Part shown: one piece after another, positions 25,604 to 35,220 of the stretch
Position numbering within the stretch: the first letter of the stretch is position 1
Layout of the letters: every line of letters begins with the position of its first letter
Assembly: GCA_900769555.1 (NCBI GenBank)
Contig: CAAGHA010000067.1
Coordinates: 1 to 64,000 of the forward strand
Source: Bacteroidales bacterium
GTDB lineage: Bacteria > Bacteroidota > Bacteroidia > Bacteroidales > Paludibacteraceae
DNA length: 64,000 nucleotides
Direction: 5' to 3'
Position numbers and translations under genes: made by a program
The notes under the pieces: model-generated
What the model was told of the DNA's origin: nothing
Seen by the model: only the letters and a program-made list of their open reading frames with translations
Databases searched by the model: none

Positions 25604-26635
25604 ATGAAACAAATAATATGCATAATTACCTTTCTACTCTTTAGTATTTCCTCATTTGCTATGCAAGGAGATGGATCACGAGAAAATCCGTTCAAGATTA
25701 ACAATCTAACAGATTTTATAACTTTTCGTGACACAATTAATTCAGGCTATTACACGGCTTGTGCAGAGTTAAATACAGACATAGACCTAAAAGAAATCTG
25801 CTATAAAGACAGTATGACTGGAGATCAAAAGCATTGGTTTTCGATTGCCGGATGGGGAGACGGAACATCCTATCAAGGTCGTTTTGATGGAAAAGGACAT
25901 ATCATATATAATCTCTACATAGAATCACATATTGAAAGCAACAGAGGAGTGTTTGGAAATATAACAAACTCTATCATACTCAACCTCGGTGTTGAAAACG
26001 CACATTTAATAGCCGGATATAACATAGGAGGAATAGCCGGTACTGCAAGTAACTCTATTATAAGCAATTGCTTTGTCAGCGGACATATCGAAGGGTACTT
26101 TTTAGGCGGAATAATAGGAATGGCTGATAATTGCCAAATTTCCAATTGTTACAGCAATTGTTTTGTAGATGGAAATTATCCGGGTTACATTGTTGGCTAC
26201 AATCTAAATTCAACCCTGACAAATTGTTTTTACAATAAAGAGATAAAATGCAACGGAACAGCACATAATGCAATAGCAATTTCAGAAGAGAGTTTTTTCA
26301 ACGGTTTTTTAACCGAAGAGTTGAATAATTATATAACATACAACGGAGGCGATTCGCTTTTAGGGTGGTGTCAAACAACCGAAAAGAAAACATTGCCTCT
26401 TTACCACTGTTCAACAGAAAATCACGTAGAAAAGAGTGAAATAGAAACGCTATACACCAATGGAAATTGCCTTTACCTAAGAATTAACCAAGCAAGAGAA
26501 ATTCAGATATTCGATCTACAAGGGAGATTATATTTTTCAAAAAAACTTTCCCAAGGAGAACATTGCATTCCAAGATTACCTGAAGGAAATTATCTTCTTA
26601 ACGGAAGAATATTTAGGATAAATTACGGAGATTAG
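25604..26635 (+). CDS. exported GLUG-repeat protein with Por/T9SS-like C-terminal domain
   Basis: The chosen 343-aa protein has a clean signal peptide (MKQIICIITF... SSFAM). The frame is open further upstream to 25466 but that part lacks promoter and signal sense. After the signal, GDGSRENPFKINNLTDF leads into GLUG-type repeats (near 120-215: NLGVENAHLIAGYNIGGIAG, NCFVSGHIEGYFLGGIIG, NCYSNCFVDGN), which form a right-handed beta-solenoid of surface adhesins or peptidase-like proteins. The last 70 residues (LYLRINQAREIQIFDLQGRLYFS, then LPEGNYLLNG) resemble the type A sorting domain of the type IX secretion system. Such a tail would direct surface export. Binding partner unknown. Confidence 0.72.
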   Translation: MKQIICIITFLLFSISSFAMQGDGSRENPFKINNLTDFITFRDTINSGYYTACAELNTDIDLKEICYKDSMTGDQKHWFSIAGWGDGTSYQGRFDGKGHIIYNLYIESHIESNRGVFGNITNSIILNLGVENAHLIAGYNIGGIAGTASNSIISNCFVSGHIEGYFLGGIIGMADNCQISNCYSNCFVDGNYPGYIVGYNLNSTLTNCFYNKEIKCNGTAHNAIAISEESFFNGFLTEELNNYITYNGGDSLLGWCQTTEKKTLPLYHCSTENHVEKSEIETLYTNGNCLYLRINQAREIQIFDLQGRLYFSKKLSQGEHCIPRLPEGNYLLNGRIFRINYGD

Positions 26636-26783
26636 TTCAAAAGAAATAAAAAGAAAGTCAAAATCAAAAAAATATCTTTCAAAAACTTTGCCGAATAAAA
26701 ATAATAAATTATCTTCATTAAAAATTTAGAAAAAAGGTAAAATCACATAGAACTTCTGATGTATACAAATCGATAAGGATTGT

Positions 26784-26821
26784 GGGAGGCTATGTTTTTT
26801 TCTCATAGCCTCCATTTTTTT
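26784..26821 (+). terminator. strong terminator
   Basis: GGAGGCTATG and CATAGCCTCC flank a U-rich 9-base loop and are followed by ATTTTTT. It ends the GLUG gene transcript; its tail touches the last bases of the convergent obg gene. Confidence 0.88.
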
Positions 26822-27926
26822 AGTCTTCCCACTCCATCTCGATATCCTCCTCATCATACTCTAATATTTCATCATCATCGTCAAAAGACTTAACCTCCAT
26901 AGGTCTGTGAGTAATAGTCATGTGACGATCAACATCCTTACTCAATTCAGCCCAAATCATATCCTTAAGCTCTATCAACCCAAAACCTGATACAGAAGAG
27001 AAAAAGGTAGTTGGAATATCAGTTGGAAGAGTCTTACGAATTTCATCCATCAACTCCTCATCTAACATATCCGCTTTGGATATAGCCAAAATACGCTGTT
27101 TTTTCAAGAGTTCATCATTATAATTCTCCAACTCATTCAACAATATCTCGTACTCTTTCATAATATCATCCGAATCAGCAGGAATCAAGAAGAGAAGAAT
27201 AGCATTTCTCTCAATATGTCTCAAGAATCTAATACCAATACCCTTTCCTTCCGAAGCCCCTTCAATAATACCCGGAATATCAGCCATTGCAAAAGACTTT
27301 TGATCACGATAAGCCACAATACCCAAATTTGGCTCCAACGTTGTAAACGGATAATTTGCAATCTTTGGTTTAGCAGCAGAAACTACTGACAAGAGTGTTG
27401 ATTTACCAGCATTAGGAAAACCAACCAGCCCTACATCTGCCAATACTTTCAACTCTAATATAATCGTCTTTTCAATAGCCGGTTCACCCGGTTGAGCAAA
27501 ACGAGGCGTTTGATTAGTAGCCGATTTAAAATGCCAATTACCCAAACCACCGCGACCACCTTTCAACAAGATAATCTCTTGACCATCCTCAGTGATGTCA
27601 CAGATATATTCGCCGGTTTCCGCATCATAAGCAACCGTACCACATGGTACTTCAATAATCTTATCTTCTCCATCAGCACCAAAACTACGACTATGACTAC
27701 CACTACCACCCGAACCGGCGATAATATGTTTTTCATACTTCAAGTGAATCAATGTCCAATAGTTTTTATTCCCTTTTAAGATGATATGTCCACCACGTCC
27801 ACCATCTCCCCCGTCAGGACCACCTTTAGGGTTATACTTTTCGCGATGCAAATGAGTTGAACCGGCACCACCTTTACCGGAACGACAATATATCTTTACA
27901 TAATCAACAAAATTAGTTTCTGCCAT
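26820..27926 (-). CDS. obg: GTPase Obg
   Basis: A ribosome-associated GTPase involved in late 50S assembly and stress signalling. The glycine-rich Obg domain (RSGKGGAGSTHLHREKYNPKGGPDGG) occupies about 12-40 and on to residue 155. The G domain has G1 GFPNAGKST, G3 ADIPGIIEGA and G4 SKAD-type motifs. I start at the ATG at 27926 (MAETNFVDYVKIY); the ORF extends 14 residues further upstream but lacks conservation there. The C-terminus is an acidic tail (many D/E residues) with no OCT domain, as in other Bacteroidales. Usually near adk in this group; here adk is far away. Confidence 0.94.
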   Translation of the reverse strand: MAETNFVDYVKIYCRSGKGGAGSTHLHREKYNPKGGPDGGDGGRGGHIILKGNKNYWTLIHLKYEKHIIAGSGGSGSHSRSFGADGEDKIIEVPCGTVAYDAETGEYICDITEDGQEIILLKGGRGGLGNWHFKSATNQTPRFAQPGEPAIEKTIILELKVLADVGLVGFPNAGKSTLLSVVSAAKPKIANYPFTTLEPNLGIVAYRDQKSFAMADIPGIIEGASEGKGIGIRFLRHIERNAILLFLIPADSDDIMKEYEILLNELENYNDELLKKQRILAISKADMLDEELMDEIRKTLPTDIPTTFFSSVSGFGLIELKDMIWAELSKDVDRHMTITHRPMEVKSFDDDDEILEYDEEDIEMEWED

Positions 27927-27995
27927 ATAATTCAAATTAATCCACCAACAAAGAAAAAAAAATCTCACGTCATAAAAATAGAAAATAAAAGATAG

Positions 27996-28961
27996 TTACA
28001 ACCAATTTCTCCGTTTAAAATAAAACAGAGTAAGTCCAGAAACAAGTAACATTAAACCAATAGCAAAAAGATACCCATACTCCCAATTCAACTCCGGCAT
28101 ATACTTAAAGTTCATACCATAAAGACTTGCTATCAATGTTGGAGGAGTAAAGATAACCGAAACCAAGGTAAAGATTTTAATAATCTTATTTTGCTCGATA
28201 TTAACCAAACCCAAGAAAGTATCCTGCAAATAGTCCAAACGATCAAAGCCGAATTTCGTATGCTCAATCAAAGTATTAATATCTTTAATAACCATTGATA
28301 AGCGCGGTTTCAAATCAGAAGGGATCAAATCACTTCTTAAGATACTCGAAACCACCCTATGCTTATCAATTATATTTTCACGAAGATACATCACACGCTC
28401 TTGCATATTTTTAATCTCCAACAAAACATCTTCATCCACCTTCTCTGCCACAGTCATCTGCTTACTCAATTGAGTAATTGCACTTGTCACATCCTCAATC
28501 ATATCTGCATCATATTCAACTCGGGTTTCAAGTAATGCCACAAAAATATGATAACCGGTAGGATAATTTCGAGGATTGGCAAACAATTTTTTCACCGTTT
28601 CATTAAACGATTTCAAGTTCCCATTATCACGAACAGAGACAAGAATTTTATTTTTCAAGATAAAGGAAACCGGTTCCTTGTCATACGAATCTAACAAAAA
28701 GTGAGCATTAGCCACCATAGTATCCTCGGTCTCGATAAAACGAGAAGACATCTCAATCTCTTCAATCTCCTCCTCCTCTTGAATGTAGATTTTAAGGAAT
28801 TGCTCCAACTCAGCCTCTGTTTCCGGAGTAACCTGATTTAAGTCAATCCAAACAAAGTTATTCAATGGAACCTCTTTAAGAATTGCAATATCTTTAGCTA
28901 TTTTCAAGCGATTATTCTCAAAATAGAACAATCTTATCTGTTGTTGTTGATTTTTCTGCAT
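27996..28961 (-). CDS. corA: CorA-type magnesium/cobalt transporter
   Basis: An inner-membrane pentameric divalent cation channel. The 321-aa length is typical. A long soluble cytoplasmic funnel of helices is followed by two C-terminal membrane helices; the selectivity motif YGMNF (near 283-287) follows the first and is preceded by SLASLYGM-type sequence (here IASLYGMNF). The terminal residues are basic (FKRRNWL), as in the family. It lies between obg and rsmA, all on the minus strand, with a 70-base gap to obg. Confidence 0.93.
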   Translation of the reverse strand: MQKNQQQQIRLFYFENNRLKIAKDIAILKEVPLNNFVWIDLNQVTPETEAELEQFLKIYIQEEEEIEEIEMSSRFIETEDTMVANAHFLLDSYDKEPVSFILKNKILVSVRDNGNLKSFNETVKKLFANPRNYPTGYHIFVALLETRVEYDADMIEDVTSAITQLSKQMTVAEKVDEDVLLEIKNMQERVMYLRENIIDKHRVVSSILRSDLIPSDLKPRLSMVIKDINTLIEHTKFGFDRLDYLQDTFLGLVNIEQNKIIKIFTLVSVIFTPPTLIASLYGMNFKYMPELNWEYGYLFAIGLMLLVSGLTLFYFKRRNWL

Positions 28962-29019
28962 TGGTTAGCATTTAAAAAGTTTGAACCTTACTTTTAATAA
29001 ACAATCACGTCTCCTTAAT

Positions 29020-29799
29020 TTAGATTGATTTCTGCACTAAATTTGTTAAATCAATAAAATCAGATACACTCAATTGTTCCGGACGCTTAGTAAAGACGAT
29101 ATCCGCAAATACCGGATTATCTTTACCTAAAATACCTTGTAAAGAGTTTCTTAACATTTTCCGTCGCTGATTGAAGGCCATTTTAACCACTTTAACAAAA
29201 AGGACTTCATCGCAACCTAACTCTTTCACACCATTTCGTTTCATCCGAATCACCGCCGACTTAACCTTGGGCGGAGGGTCAAACACATGTTCATGAACCG
29301 TAAACAGATATTCTATATCATAAAATGCTTGTAATAAAACACTTAAAATTCCATACGACTTCTGATTAGGTTTAGATGCAATCCGTTCCGCTACCTCCTT
29401 CTGAATCATACCGGAACAGATGGGGATACGGTCTCTGTACTCTAAAACCTTAAAAAAGATTTGACTGGAAATATTATAAGGATAGTTGCCGATAACACAA
29501 AAATCTGCACCATCAAAAATATTATCAAGGGAAATTTTTAAAAAATCATCAGAAATAATACGACCAGCTAACGCTTTAAAATTCTGCTGCAAATAATCAA
29601 CAGATTCTCTATCTATTTCAACGACATTAAGGTCTATCAACGGATTATTCAACAAATATTGAGTCAAAACACCCATACCCGGACCGATTTCCAAAACTTT
29701 AATCGGTTCAGTTGCTTCCAAACTATCTGCTATGCGTTGGGCAATGTTTTGATCTTTCAAAAAATGTTGCCCGAGAAATTTCTTGGGCGTAACTGTCAT
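29020..29799 (-). CDS. rsmA: 16S rRNA dimethyladenosine transferase RsmA (KsgA)
   Basis: A SAM-dependent methyltransferase that dimethylates two adjacent adenosines in the helix 45 loop of 16S rRNA. The opening KKFLGQHFLKD, SAM-binding VLEIGPGMGVLT and the catalytic IGNYPYNISS (NxPY motif with tyrosine at the second position) are all seen. The C-terminal QRRKMLRNSL block is also present. At 259 aa it is complete. Upstream is a TACTTTTG box, making it the likely first gene of a unit with corA. Confidence 0.95.
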   Translation of the reverse strand: MTVTPKKFLGQHFLKDQNIAQRIADSLEATEPIKVLEIGPGMGVLTQYLLNNPLIDLNVVEIDRESVDYLQQNFKALAGRIISDDFLKISLDNIFDGADFCVIGNYPYNISSQIFFKVLEYRDRIPICSGMIQKEVAERIASKPNQKSYGILSVLLQAFYDIEYLFTVHEHVFDPPPKVKSAVIRMKRNGVKELGCDEVLFVKVVKMAFNQRRKMLRNSLQGILGKDNPVFADIVFTKRPEQLSVSDFIDLTNLVQKSI

Positions 29800-29863
29800 A
29801 ATCCATTTTCTTATTATTTTAATAATCGGGTTATAATTGTAATAAACCTACAAAAACTCGCAA

Positions 29864-29871
29864 CAAAAGTA
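29864..29871 (-). promoter_or_regulatory. -7 box of rsmA
   Basis: Minus-strand TACTTTTG about 65 bases before the rsmA ATG. Confidence 0.5.
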
Positions 29872-30029
29872 ACAAATTTTGCCCTATTTTACAACCTTTA
29901 TAATGATAAAATATTCCAACCTTGCAGATTTCAATAATTATTAGCAACTTTGCACCCGAAAAGTTAATTAAATATCAAAATAAATAATAGTCTATATATC
30001 AAATAATTAACAAAGAATCAATATTATTT

Positions 30030-31022
30030 ATGAATCAAAAAACTATTAAAAATATTATCCAGATAACCCTATCATTAGCACTAGGAATATTTATTTTTTG
30101 GTATGTGTATAAAGACCAAAACTTAGGAGAAATGATTTCAGAATTATCACATACACATATCATTTGGTTGATTATACCTATGATAATAGCATTAATCAGT
30201 CACTTTATACGTGCTGTAAGATGGAAGATGTTGTTAGATCCATTGGGAAAGAAAGTAAACGTATGGAATGTGTTCGGTGCAGTATTGGTCGCCTACTTTA
30301 TGAATTATATTTTTCCAAGAGCAGGAGAAGTTGTACGTTGCGGAGTTTTAAAACAATGTGAAAAAGTACCATTTTCTGAAGCCTTGGGAACTGTAATTGT
30401 AGAAAGGAGTGTTGACTTAATTGTAGAACTATTGGCAATCATTTTAGCAGTAGCACTGCAATACGATATGATTCTTCTCTTTTTTGAAAAACATAATTTA
30501 ACAAACGGATTGCTAAGTTTAATCAACAATCCGTGGTTATGGATTTCTGGGGTTCTTATCGTTGTAATATTATTCCTATTTCGTAAAAGATTAGCACAAA
30601 CCGGTTTGTATCACAAAGTAATTGAACTAGGAAAAAATATATGGAGAGGCATAAAATCTATTTCAAAAATGGAGAATAAAGGTTTATTTATCTTCTACTC
30701 TATCATGATTTTTGTCTGCTACTATTTAATGTATTACCTATGCTTCTTTGCATTTGACTTTTTAGATGGATATGGTCCGTTATGCGGTTTAGCTGGCTTT
30801 ATCATGGGAAGTTTTGGTATAATAGCACCTGTTCAAGGTGGTTTGGGTGCATGGCACTTTATGGTTATAAATACAATGACCTTATACGGACTTGGAGAGT
30901 ATGAAGCCGGAACATTTGCATTTATTGTTCATGGCGGACAGACCATCTTGCAACTAATCTCCGGATTTATAGCTCTAATTGCTCTGAATATCTTCAACAA
31001 ACGGAGAAAAACTATCCTCTAG
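30030..31022 (+). CDS. flippase-like / lysylphosphatidylglycerol synthase transmembrane-region family protein
   Basis: A 330-aa polytopic membrane protein of the UPF0104/LPG-synthase TM family. About eight helices are visible. Conserved family blocks are SHFIRAVRWKMLLDPLG near 51-67, FMNYIFPRAGEVVRCGVL near 88-105, an ERSVDLIVEL block near 123-133 and the PVQGGLGAWHFMV helix near 268-280. Such domains occur alone or in front of aminoacyl transferases; solo versions in Bacteroidota are of unknown function and could flip a lipid. The 3' end overlaps an unknown convergent gene by 48 bases. Confidence 0.8.
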   Translation: MNQKTIKNIIQITLSLALGIFIFWYVYKDQNLGEMISELSHTHIIWLIIPMIIALISHFIRAVRWKMLLDPLGKKVNVWNVFGAVLVAYFMNYIFPRAGEVVRCGVLKQCEKVPFSEALGTVIVERSVDLIVELLAIILAVALQYDMILLFFEKHNLTNGLLSLINNPWLWISGVLIVVILFLFRKRLAQTGLYHKVIELGKNIWRGIKSISKMENKGLFIFYSIMIFVCYYLMYYLCFFAFDFLDGYGPLCGLAGFIMGSFGIIAPVQGGLGAWHFMVINTMTLYGLGEYEAGTFAFIVHGGQTILQLISGFIALIALNIFNKRRKTIL

Positions 31023-32057
31023 ACGAGGTAAATGCAACTCTAAATCACGTTGTAATTGAGGTGAAAAAATAGCAGAAAACAACTCTGATTTCAATTGTTC
31101 AATGGTCCAAAGTTTATAAGTAGAACTATCAAATTTTGCTACCATATCCTCATCTAACAACATTGTATGCAACAAAGTTAAACGAACTTCAGTATCTGTC
31201 GTGTATTCATACTTTTCATCCACCTTTAAATTTAGAGGAAGATCATTTCCAATTATTCTCTTTAAAGCCAATTCATAATTTTCCCCGTACAACAAATAGT
31301 CATGAAAATACAAATCCCAAAAACCATTCTCACATTTCAGCATTAATTTTCTGTCATAGAGTGGCATCACCCTCAATTTAATATGTTTATTTTTCTCTTT
31401 GCTAAATTTCTTATTTCCCATCAAAAGTCGAAAAGATTCATAGCCAATTACATTTTCATTTTCATTAATGATAGCAACGTATTTTTCATCATTAAAATAA
31501 AGCCTATACAAGTACATTTGTAATGATACAATTACAAACAACATAATCAATACACCCCACTCTATAACCTGATAAAGTTCTTTATTTATACTAGAAAAGA
31601 AAGTTTTGCTTATATGATAGCAAGAGACATAAATCAATAGAAAAATCAAAATCTGCTTAACTTGTAAAAAAAGCATATTTATATTTTCTCGATAACCAAG
31701 TACATAACAATTCCGACCTTCTAATAGCGCTAATTTAAGAGGCTTCTTAAGTAAAAGAAGCATAGAGAAATAGATAATTACCAAAATTTCACTTCTGATA
31801 AAACGATATTTGTCATCTATGAAATCATATAACAAAAAAGAGATGACAAAAAACATTATAGTAGATACAATATGCCACAAGAGAAATTTTTCTCTCTGAA
31901 AAAAATAGAGATAAACACTTACAAAAAGAGCTATTACTCCACCAAGAACATAAGCCAATGTTTTACCAACAACGGTATCAAACATCATCAACATTAAAAT
32001 GGGTAAAAGCCCAAAATAAGGGTTACTCAAATTAATTTTAAATTTTCGAGATAACAT
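30975..32057 (-). CDS. unknown membrane protein (360 aa)
   Basis: Not recognised. The N-terminal 190 residues hold about six hydrophobic segments (for example LLPILMLMMFDTVVG, TLAYVLGGVIALFVSVYLYFF, ILVIIYFSMLLLL, ILIFLLIYVSCY, WGVLIMLFVIVSLQMYL). The C-terminal 170 residues are a soluble region, with NENENVIGYESFRLLMG-like sequence in a beta/alpha pattern. No catalytic motif was identified. The reading frame is open and uses the same codon style as neighbouring genes. The 48-base overlap with the convergent flippase gene is longer than usual. The following ribE lies 23 bases upstream on the same strand. Confidence 0.6.
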   Translation of the reverse strand: MLSRKFKINLSNPYFGLLPILMLMMFDTVVGKTLAYVLGGVIALFVSVYLYFFQREKFLLWHIVSTIMFFVISFLLYDFIDDKYRFIRSEILVIIYFSMLLLLKKPLKLALLEGRNCYVLGYRENINMLFLQVKQILIFLLIYVSCYHISKTFFSSINKELYQVIEWGVLIMLFVIVSLQMYLYRLYFNDEKYVAIINENENVIGYESFRLLMGNKKFSKEKNKHIKLRVMPLYDRKLMLKCENGFWDLYFHDYLLYGENYELALKRIIGNDLPLNLKVDEKYEYTTDTEVRLTLLHTMLLDEDMVAKFDSSTYKLWTIEQLKSELFSAIFSPQLQRDLELHLPRLEDSFSPFVEDIQSN

Positions 32058-32080
32058 TTCTACTTTAATTCTATTATTTT

Positions 32081-32680
32081 TTAGATGCCCATCATCCTAC
32101 TTAAATATTTACCGATAATATCAAATTCGATATTTACAACACTACCAATCTCAAATTCATGAAAATTAGTATGTTCATAGGTATAAGGAATAATCGCAAC
32201 CGAAAAACGGTCCAACTGAGAGTCACAAACGGTAAGACTTGTTCCATTAACAGACACCGACCCCTTTTCTACTGTCACATAACCTTTTTTCTCCATTTCT
32301 GGATTTCGCTCATACTGAAAAGTAAAGTACCAACTTCCATCCATCTCTTTCTTTTCAATACATGTTGCCACCTGATCGACATGACCTTGTACAATATGAC
32401 CATCCAAACGTCCATTCATAATCATACTTCGCTCAAGATTAACCAAACCACCCACTTTCAACAATCCTAAATTAGATCGTTCCAACGTCTCTTTTATTGC
32501 TGTTACAGTGTAAGTACCACCTTCAATCGAAACAACTGTTAAACATACTCCGTTGTGAGCTATACTTTGATCGATTTTCAACTCATTCACAAATGAACAT
32601 TCCATCGTTATATGAAGATTTTCACCCTCTTTCTTTAACGATACTACTTTTGCTGTCTCTTCTACAATTCCTGAAAACAT
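32081..32680 (-). CDS. ribE: riboflavin synthase, alpha subunit
   Basis: Converts two molecules of 6,7-dimethyl-8-ribityllumazine to riboflavin and the pyrimidine precursor. The MFSGIVEETAK start is characteristic, and two lumazine-binding repeats are visible (VCLTVVSIEGGTYTVTAIKETLERSNLG near 47-74 and GHIVQGHVDQVATC with VNGTSLTVCD further on). I start at the ATG at 32680; the ORF adds three residues upstream. No lumazine synthase gene is adjacent. No FMN riboswitch was recognised in front of the gene. Confidence 0.95.
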   Translation of the reverse strand: MFSGIVEETAKVVSLKKEGENLHITMECSFVNELKIDQSIAHNGVCLTVVSIEGGTYTVTAIKETLERSNLGLLKVGGLVNLERSMIMNGRLDGHIVQGHVDQVATCIEKKEMDGSWYFTFQYERNPEMEKKGYVTVEKGSVSVNGTSLTVCDSQLDRFSVAIIPYTYEHTNFHEFEIGSVVNIEFDIIGKYLSRMMGI

Positions 32681-32761
32681 ATTCAACATAATTTTTGGAA
32701 AAATATTACTCTCTTTCCCTATTTAATACTCTCTTTATTTATTACTCTACTTCTGAAGTAA

Positions 32762-34924
32762 TCAGCGTTCTACACTCTTTACTCCTTTTATCGACTTAAT
32801 CTTTTTTATTAAATTATCCAAAACTTTGTTATCACTAACCAAAACCGTTAAATGACCCTGAAAAAATCCATCGACAGAATTTACAGAAATTGAACGCAAA
32901 ACCACATTCGACTCTTTTTGAATCATCGAAGTGATATTCGTTACAATCCCGATGTCATCATTCCCTATCACCTTCAACTGGCAACAATACTGAGATTCCG
33001 ACTTCCCCGCCCATTTGGCTTTGATAAAACGATAACCAAAACGAGACATCATTTGCGGAGCATTAGGACAATCTGTTCTATGAATCTTTATTCCCCCCGA
33101 AACAGAGACAAACCCAAAAATATCGTCACCATAAATAGGATTACAACATTTCGCCAATTGGTATTGAATCCCTTGTAAATGATTATCAATTACCAAAACA
33201 TCCTCTTTCAACGAAATTGATTCTAACTCGGTTACATGCTCATACCCCTCTGTACTTTTCAACTCATCAGGAGCTAAAATATCTTTATCTCTTATGGCAA
33301 TATAAATATCTTTCAGCCTTGAAACCTCTATCTTATCTTCAGCCAAACATTGGTAAAATTCATGAATGTTTTTAAATCCAAATTTTTGTGCTAATCTAAA
33401 GACAATCGATTCATCATATTCTAATTTCCAATTTTTCAATCGTCTCTTCAACAACTCTTTCCCAATGGCCATATTTGTAGCCTCTTGCTCTCGCAAGAAC
33501 TGACGAATCCGAGTTTTTGCTTTTGTAGTCTTTACAAATCCCAACCACTCTTTTTTTGGCGTCTGATTAGATGCTGAAAACACTTCTACCTGATCTCCAT
33601 TGCTTAATACATGACGAATAGGAACACTCTTCCCATTGACCTTTCCTCCAATACAACGACAGCCTAAATCAGAATGTATCAAAAATGCAAAATCTAAAAG
33701 AGTAGAACCTTTGGGCATCTGTTGTAAATCTCCTTTCGGAGTGAAAACAAAAACCTCTTTATTGTAAAGATTAAGTTTGAAATCATCCATACACTCAATG
33801 TCATTGTCTGATGGATTCTCTAACAAATCTCTTACATTTGCCAACCAAGAATCTAAGCCGACTTCCCCTTTTATTCCTTTGTACTTAAAGTGAGCTGCAA
33901 AACCTTTTTCTGCCACCTCATCCATTCGTTCTGTACGAATCTGTACCTCTACCCATTTCCCCTCAGGACCCATCACAGTGATGTGCAATGATTCATATCC
34001 ATTAGACTTAGGAATGGATAACCAATCGCGCAAACGTTTTGGATTGGGCTGATACATATCTGTAACAATTGAATAAACTTGCCAACACTCTGAATGCTCA
34101 GCCTCTATCGGAGTATCCAAAATAATACGAATAGCAAAAAGATCATAGATGTTTTCAAAAACTGTGTTTTGCTTTCGCATTTTGTTCCAAATCGAATAAA
34201 TCGACTTTGTTCTACCTTTAATTGAAAACTTAAAACCTGACAATTCTAACTTTTCTTTTAATGGTTGAATAAATGATGCAATATATAAATCACGACTACT
34301 TTTAGTCTCTTTTAATTTATCTGCAATCTCTTTATAAATATCGTTATTGGTCTGTTTTAATGACAAATCTTCCAATTCCGACTTTATCCTATATAACCCC
34401 AAACGGTGCGCCAAAGGGGCATACAAGAATGACGATTCTTTTGCCAATCTCATTCTCATATCTTCTCGATACTCCTGCAATCGACGCATTTTGTAAAGTT
34501 GATTACAGATAAGAATTATAACAACACGAATATCTTCTACAATTGTTAATAATAACTTTCTGTAATTCTCTGACTCAAAAGCCTGATCCTTAATATTCAA
34601 CTCTTTAGCCTTTTGTAGTCCTTTTACAATGCTGACAACTTGCAAACCATAAATTGTTTCTATCTCATCCAACGAAACAAACTTATAGGAAAGCAAAAAG
34701 TGAGCCAATAGACTCAATATAGAAACCTTACCAAGATTAACCTCCTCAGAAAGAATAAAAGCCACATCAATGCTCCGTTCAAAGTCTGAAATCATCTCTT
34801 GATCTAAGCTTTTTTCAAGAAAATCATTAAGCAATCCATCCAAATGACCAACTTCCCGATCTGAAAATTCAAAATTGGGCAATGTTATTAAAGTATTATA
34901 CTTCGACTTTACACTTTCATTCAT
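32762..34924 (-). CDS. relA: RelA/SpoT-family (p)ppGpp synthetase with degenerate hydrolase domain
   Basis: A long 720-aa RSH protein. The N-terminal HD-type hydrolase domain lacks the catalytic dyad: the expected HD block reads LAHFLLSYKF, and the LADRLHNMR segment reads ICNQLYKMR, so hydrolysis is unlikely. The synthetase domain is intact (GRTKSIYSIWNKM, YDLFAIRIIL, SNGYESLHITV, VEVQIRTERMDEVAEKGFAAH). A TGS domain (FVFTPKGDLQQMPKGSTLLDFAF) and a C-terminal ACT domain follow. It is therefore a RelA-type enzyme making (p)ppGpp during the stringent response; a separate hydrolase gene would be expected elsewhere. Repeat copy E lies upstream of its start. Confidence 0.88.
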   Translation of the reverse strand: MNESVKSKYNTLITLPNFEFSDREVGHLDGLLNDFLEKSLDQEMISDFERSIDVAFILSEEVNLGKVSILSLLAHFLLSYKFVSLDEIETIYGLQVVSIVKGLQKAKELNIKDQAFESENYRKLLLTIVEDIRVVIILICNQLYKMRRLQEYREDMRMRLAKESSFLYAPLAHRLGLYRIKSELEDLSLKQTNNDIYKEIADKLKETKSSRDLYIASFIQPLKEKLELSGFKFSIKGRTKSIYSIWNKMRKQNTVFENIYDLFAIRIILDTPIEAEHSECWQVYSIVTDMYQPNPKRLRDWLSIPKSNGYESLHITVMGPEGKWVEVQIRTERMDEVAEKGFAAHFKYKGIKGEVGLDSWLANVRDLLENPSDNDIECMDDFKLNLYNKEVFVFTPKGDLQQMPKGSTLLDFAFLIHSDLGCRCIGGKVNGKSVPIRHVLSNGDQVEVFSASNQTPKKEWLGFVKTTKAKTRIRQFLREQEATNMAIGKELLKRRLKNWKLEYDESIVFRLAQKFGFKNIHEFYQCLAEDKIEVSRLKDIYIAIRDKDILAPDELKSTEGYEHVTELESISLKEDVLVIDNHLQGIQYQLAKCCNPIYGDDIFGFVSVSGGIKIHRTDCPNAPQMMSRFGYRFIKAKWAGKSESQYCCQLKVIGNDDIGIVTNITSMIQKESNVVLRSISVNSVDGFFQGHLTVLVSDNKVLDNLIKKIKSIKGVKSVER

Positions 34925-34997
34925 TGCTTAAACACTTGATATAGTTTCACGTAAAAGAATTTCTTTTACAATCAAAAAGTTACTTAGATTGAATTTA

Positions 34998-35184
34998 AGG
35001 CTACTTCTATAAAGTACGATTTTGCTTTCTATCTTACAAATCAGACTTCGAATGTTTTGCAATCTATTTTATTTATCTTGCTTCTATTCATTTTGTTACG
35101 ATGCACAAATCGCTACTTTATAATTAGAATCAATCTAAAAAAATGGTCGTCAAAATCATCTCGACCTAATTTATATAGTCGCCT
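34998..35184 (+). repeat. dispersed TIR repeat, copy E (187 bp, full length)
   Basis: Ends AGGCTACTTCTATAAAGTAC and CCTAATTTATATAGTCGCCT form the inverted repeat. Its length is identical to the 15.9-kb copy, which it matches along the reverse complement. It fills most of the gap between the RelA-like gene and the 203-aa gene; an 84-codon frame across it is not a gene. Confidence 0.8.
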
Positions 35185-35220
35185 TAATTCAATTAAATTT
35201 CAAGCAACTTCCATTCTTAA

